Shown: one piece after another, positions 60,968 through 64,000 of the stretch
Layout of the letters: each line of letters begins with the position of its first letter
How positions within the stretch are numbered: position 1 is the first letter of the stretch
Source: Pseudarthrobacter naphthalenicus
GTDB lineage: Bacteria; Actinomycetota; Actinomycetes; Actinomycetales; Micrococcaceae
Direction: 5' to 3'
NCBI RefSeq assembly: GCF_029076445.1
Contig: NZ_JARESG010000020.1
Location: 1 to 64,000 of the forward strand
Length of the DNA stretch: 64,000 bases
Notes under the pieces: model-generated
Databases searched by the model: none
Told to the model about the DNA's origin: nothing
What the model saw: the letters and a program-made list of their open reading frames with translations, nothing else
Program-made: the position numbers and the translations under genes

Positions 60968-62166
60968 AGGACGGATACAGCATGGACAACGAACGGATTG
61001 CCCGGGCAGCGCTGTCGCGGCTGATGGAACCCCAGGATGCGGCGGGCCTCGCGCTCGTTCAGGCGGCTGGCGCCGAGGAGGCCCTGCGGATTGCCACGGG
61101 CCAGGCTACGGCGGGGCCGGGGCTGGAGCAGGAAATCACGGGTCTGCTGGCTGACAACGGCGCCGGCTCCAGTTGGGGCGGCCTGTCTGCAGCGCGGAAG
61201 CGGTGGGCGCCGCGCATACCGGATCTGGCCCCCGAACGCGATCTGGCAACGATGGCCCGCCTGGGCGGACGGGTGATCATCCCGTCAGATGAGCTCTGGC
61301 CCAAACAGCTCGGAGACCTGGGCATTCACGAGCCCATCTGCCTCTGGTGGCGGGGCGTGGAGCAGGAACTTCCTGGGGCGGCCCGCAGCGTGGCGCTGGT
61401 GGGTTCGCGCGACAGCACCAGCTACGGCGCCTCTGTAACGGGGGACCTGGCCTACTCTCTGGCCCAGCGGGGCTTCACCGTCGTTTCCGGGGGCGCGTAC
61501 GGTATAGATGCTCATGCCCACAGGGCGGCGTTGGCCGGGGGATCCGGTCCCGTCCCGACCATTGCTGTCATGGCAGGTGGCGTGGACCGGTTCTACCCCT
61601 CCGGCAACGAAGACCTCCTCCGGGCCGTGTGCAACCAGGGAGCTGTGCTCGCCGAGGTCCCGCCGGGATCGGCCCCTACCCGTTACCGCTTTCTTCAACG
61701 GAACAGAGTCATCGCTGCCCTGGCCGCAGTGACCGTGGTGGTGGAAGCCCGGTGGCGGTCGGGAGCGCTGAATACGGCCCATCATGCGGAGAATCTTGGC
61801 CGTGCCGTCGGGGCGGTCCCTGGTTCCGTTCACAGTGCGAATTCGGCCGGCTGCCATCGCCTGCTCCGTGACGGGGGCGCCGTCTGCGTGACCGACGCCG
61901 CTGAGATCGCCGAACTGGCTTCACCCAGTGGCGAGGCACTCACTGAGCCGGGTGCGGCGAGGCAGGCCGAGCATGATGGCCTGACGTTGGAAGACCTGAT
62001 CCTGCTCGATGCCCTGCCCCTTCGCTCAACCACCTCGGTGGAGAAGTTGTGTGCCGTCGCCGGCCTCAGCGTTGAATCGGTCCGTGCCGGGCTGGGCAGG
62101 CTCGGGCTGCTGGGGCTTGCGGTCTCCGAGCGCGGCGGCTGGAAGCGGGCCAAGGATTCCGGCTAA
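60964..62166 (+). CDS. dprA: DNA-processing protein DprA
   Basis: Loads RecA on incoming single-stranded DNA. It has 400 residues. The Rossmann-like core (about 130-330) has VALVGSRDSTSYG, FTVVSGGAYGIDAHAHRAAL, VMAGGVDRFYP, and FLQRNRVIAALAAVTVVVEA. The C-terminal 60 residues look like a winged-helix domain (LPLRSTTSVEKLCAVAGLSVESV). ATG 60964 overlaps the comM stop; ATG 60982 with AAGGA upstream is equally likely. xerC follows. Confidence 0.94.
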   Translation: MKDGYSMDNERIARAALSRLMEPQDAAGLALVQAAGAEEALRIATGQATAGPGLEQEITGLLADNGAGSSWGGLSAARKRWAPRIPDLAPERDLATMARLGGRVIIPSDELWPKQLGDLGIHEPICLWWRGVEQELPGAARSVALVGSRDSTSYGASVTGDLAYSLAQRGFTVVSGGAYGIDAHAHRAALAGGSGPVPTIAVMAGGVDRFYPSGNEDLLRAVCNQGAVLAEVPPGSAPTRYRFLQRNRVIAALAAVTVVVEARWRSGALNTAHHAENLGRAVGAVPGSVHSANSAGCHRLLRDGGAVCVTDAAEIAELASPSGEALTEPGAARQAEHDGLTLEDLILLDALPLRSTTSVEKLCAVAGLSVESVRAGLGRLGLLGLAVSERGGWKRAKDSG

Positions 62167-62217
62167 TTGGCTGTGTCCCGGACCCCTTGGAGGGCAGGGT
62201 TCTGGGACAGTGGAACG

Positions 62218-63144
62218 GTGGATAATCAGGAACTGCCCCCGCCGTTTGAGCGGGCGCTGGCAGGCTTTGGCCGGTATCTGGAGGCAGAACGGGCCCGGTC
62301 CGATCACACCCGACGGGCTTACCTTGCCGATCTGCGGGGCTTCCTGGAATTCGCCGTCTCGGAAGGCATCACGGACCTCCCGGACTTGGAGCTGGCCACC
62401 TTCCGCAGTTGGCTGGGCGCCCAAAGCCAGGCCGGCATGGCCCGCTCCACGCTGGCCCGGAGGTCAGCCACCGCACGGTCCTTCACCACGTGGGCCGTGC
62501 GGGAGGAACTCATCGCCGTGGACCCTGCCCTGCGGCTCAGGGCACCCAAAGCGGAAAAGTCGCTGCCGGGGGTCCTTCAGGCCCAACAGGTCCTGCGGCT
62601 GCTGGCCAGCCTGGAAGACGCGGCCGCAGACGGCTCGCCCGTTGCGGTGCGGAACCGTGCCATGGTGGAAGTCCTTTACGCCACCGGGCTTCGGGTGGGG
62701 GAGTTGGCCGGTCTGGATGTGGACGACCTTAATCCGGACCGACGAACCCTCCGGGTCATCGGTAAAGGCAACAAGGAACGGACCGTCCCTTACGGCGTTC
62801 CGGCAGCCGTGGCCCTCGACGACTGGCTCCGCCGGGGCAGACCTCTGCTGGCCACGGAGCGCAGCGGCCCGGCCCTGTTCCTCGGCACGAGAGGCAACCG
62901 CGTTGACCAGCGCCAGGTGCGCTCCGTGGTCAAGGACCTCTTCGAGGCCCTGGGCGATACATCCGCGACCGGCCCGCATGCCCTGAGGCACTCCGCGGCC
63001 ACGCACCTGCTGGACGGCGGAGCGGACCTTCGTGCCGTCCAGGAAATCCTCGGCCACAGCAGCCTGGCCACCACCCAGATCTACACGCACGTATCGGTGG
63101 ATCGGCTGCGCAGAAGTTACCAGCAGGCGCATCCCCGAGCCTGA
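62218..63144 (+). CDS. xerC: Tyrosine recombinase XerC
   Basis: Resolves chromosome dimers with XerD at dif. It has 308 residues. The N-terminal SAM-like domain is residues 1-105. Catalytic residues are Arg159 (ATGLRVGEL), Lys186 (GKGNKER), His254 and Arg257 (HALRH), His280 (LGHSS) and Tyr289 (TQIYTHV). GTG 62218 gives the usual length; TTG 62167 would begin at the dprA stop and add 17 atypical residues. It ends just before a nested inverted repeat. Confidence 0.95.
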   Translation: MDNQELPPPFERALAGFGRYLEAERARSDHTRRAYLADLRGFLEFAVSEGITDLPDLELATFRSWLGAQSQAGMARSTLARRSATARSFTTWAVREELIAVDPALRLRAPKAEKSLPGVLQAQQVLRLLASLEDAAADGSPVAVRNRAMVEVLYATGLRVGELAGLDVDDLNPDRRTLRVIGKGNKERTVPYGVPAAVALDDWLRRGRPLLATERSGPALFLGTRGNRVDQRQVRSVVKDLFEALGDTSATGPHALRHSAATHLLDGGADLRAVQEILGHSSLATTQIYTHVSVDRLRRSYQQAHPRA

Positions 63145-63145
63145 A

Positions 63146-63182
63146 CCCGCCGGGCGCCTCCTACGGGAGGACCGCCGGCGGG
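63146..63182. terminator. Terminator after xerC
   Basis: Nested inverted repeat: CCCGCCGG (63146-63153) with CCGGCGGG (63175-63182), and CCTCC (63157-63161) with GGAGG (63166-63170). It begins one base after the xerC stop. Confidence 0.65.
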
Positions 63183-63412
63183 CCGTTCACGTATTCCTCG
63201 TCGCACTGGCGTAATGAGGCGGGGTACGGCACAATAAGAGTCACGTCCGGCAACTTTCAAGTTTCGCTTGAAGCTCCTTCGCTTCGCGCGGAACAGCGAG
63301 TCCGGACACAGCTTAATATCAGCAGGAGCACCGCCGCTGGAACCACAGCACGGGCAGTTTCATCCAGGCAGAGGTCGTTGGGGAAGACGTACCTACAGCT
63401 ATGGAGGATGGA

Positions 63413-63916
63413 ATGTCTGTTGCAATGACCCGCGGTGTGCTGTTCGTACACTCGGCGCCTACGGCGCTGTGCCCGCACGTCGAGTGGGCTATCGGATCCG
63501 TCGTGGATAAGCGAACGGATCTTGAGTGGACCCCTCAACCTGCCGCGCCCGGAATGTTTAGGGCCGAGCTCTCCTGGACCGGCACCCCGGGCACCGGCTC
63601 CCTACTGGCGTCCTCGCTTCGTGGTTGGGCGCACCTGCGCTATGAGGTCACGGAGGAACCCAGCCAGGGCGTCGATGGCGGCCGCTGGTCCCACACCCCC
63701 GAACTAGGAATTTTCCACGCCACCACCGATGTCCACGGCAACATCACGGTGTCAGAGGACAGGATCCGCTACGCCTACGAATCAGGCGCAGGCGATCCGT
63801 CCGCTGTTTACCACGAACTCTCCCTTGCCCTCGGTGAGGCCTGGGATGAGGAACTCGAGCCTTTCCGCCACGCCGCGGAGGGTGCACCCGTCCGCTGGCT
63901 GCACCAGGTGGGCTGA
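63413..63916 (+). CDS. DUF3145 family protein
   Basis: About 167 residues, soluble. MTRGVLFVHSAPTALCPHVEWA, ELSWTGTPGTGS and LASSLRGWAHLRYEVTEE are characteristic of DUF3145, an actinobacterial family. Function unknown. ATG 63413 follows GGAGGAT; starts at 63401 and 63425 are possible. A TGGCACAAT-like -10 is not exact here; CGGCACAAT at 63228-63235 gives a leader of about 170 nt. That leader contains TTCAAG-n5-CTTGAA near 63256, and no gene is seen in 63183-63412. Confidence 0.88.
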   Translation: MSVAMTRGVLFVHSAPTALCPHVEWAIGSVVDKRTDLEWTPQPAAPGMFRAELSWTGTPGTGSLLASSLRGWAHLRYEVTEEPSQGVDGGRWSHTPELGIFHATTDVHGNITVSEDRIRYAYESGAGDPSAVYHELSLALGEAWDEELEPFRHAAEGAPVRWLHQVG

Positions 63917-63993
63917 GAACCGCCGGACGCCTTCAAACCGTGCGTCCCGCCGTCGTCCATCAATCTCCATAGCAAAAAGGAGGCCCCGCCGTT

Positions 63994-64000
63994 GTGCAGT
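63994..64000 (+). CDS. Possible start of a further gene at the window edge
   Basis: AAAAAGGAGG at 63974-63983 is a near-perfect ribosome-binding site. GTG at 63994 lies 10 nt after it (TTG 63992 is an alternative), and the frame is cut by the end of the window. The product cannot be known. Confidence 0.4.

Noticed and set aside
63240..63290. Attachment site for an integrative element next to xerC
   Set aside because: The TTCAAG/CTTGAA repeat is short, there is no tRNA or second repeat, and XerC here is the chromosomal recombinase.

Overview
The window looks like a chromosomal segment of a high-G+C actinobacterium of the Micrococcaceae, most likely Arthrobacter or Pseudarthrobacter. The evidence is the conserved core order (thiL, recG, rsmD, coaD, DUF177, rpmF, rnc, mutM, smc, ftsY, amtB-glnK, ffh, rpsP, rimM, trmD, rplS, lepB, rnhB, yraN, comM, dprA, xerC), the frequent GTG and TTG starts, the fused OleBC gene and the actinobacterial DUF2469 and DUF3145 proteins. 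No rRNA, tRNA, CRISPR array, transposase or phage gene was found. The assignment is inference from protein families and synteny, without a database search.

Positions 1-9,830 hold a leftward exopolysaccharide locus with visibly lower G+C in its distal part. It runs UDP-GlcNAc 2-epimerase, glucose-1-phosphate thymidylyltransferase, UDP-glucose dehydrogenase, a WsaF-like glycosyltransferase, a very large three-domain glycosyltransferase, and an AlgX/AlgJ-like SGNH protein that could acylate the glycan. The first three make nucleotide sugars and the rest assemble or decorate a surface polymer. Positions 9,900-22,300 are mostly housekeeping: thiamine-phosphate kinase, a DAK2 protein, RecG, RsmD, CoaD, DUF177, L32, RNase III and MutM. 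They are interrupted by an orphan solute-binding lipoprotein and an aminotransferase/methyltransferase pair.

Positions 22,400-35,700 form an accessory block between mutM and smc. It holds a secreted Pro/Ala-rich protein, an MFS transporter coupled to a membrane-anchored beta-propeller protein, a 1,591-residue secreted protein (dimethylformamidase-like domain plus four DUF4082 units) behind a long structured 5' leader, and a complete long-chain olefin operon oleA-oleBC-oleD with 4-nt overlaps.

Positions 35,700-48,900 return to the core: Smc, FtsY, AmtB-GlnK and Ffh. Inserted among them are a GH79-like anchored glycosidase, an MFS exporter and, where glnD is often found, an inverted zwf. Two large intergenic palindromes follow ftsY and ffh, and a 24-bp inverted repeat separates glnK from zwf. 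Positions 48,900-53,200 carry a serine-less alpha/beta hydrolase, thiC with an upstream TPP riboswitch, and a divergent VOC protein whose promoter is covered by a palindrome.

Positions 53,200-64,000 carry the ribosome-maturation operon (rpsP-khpA-rimM-trmD), rplS, two adjacent signal peptidases I, rnhB, DUF2469, yraN, comM, dprA, xerC and a DUF3145 gene. A further gene probably begins at the right edge. Many start codons were chosen from Shine-Dalgarno placement and may differ from automatic calls; alternatives are given per entry.
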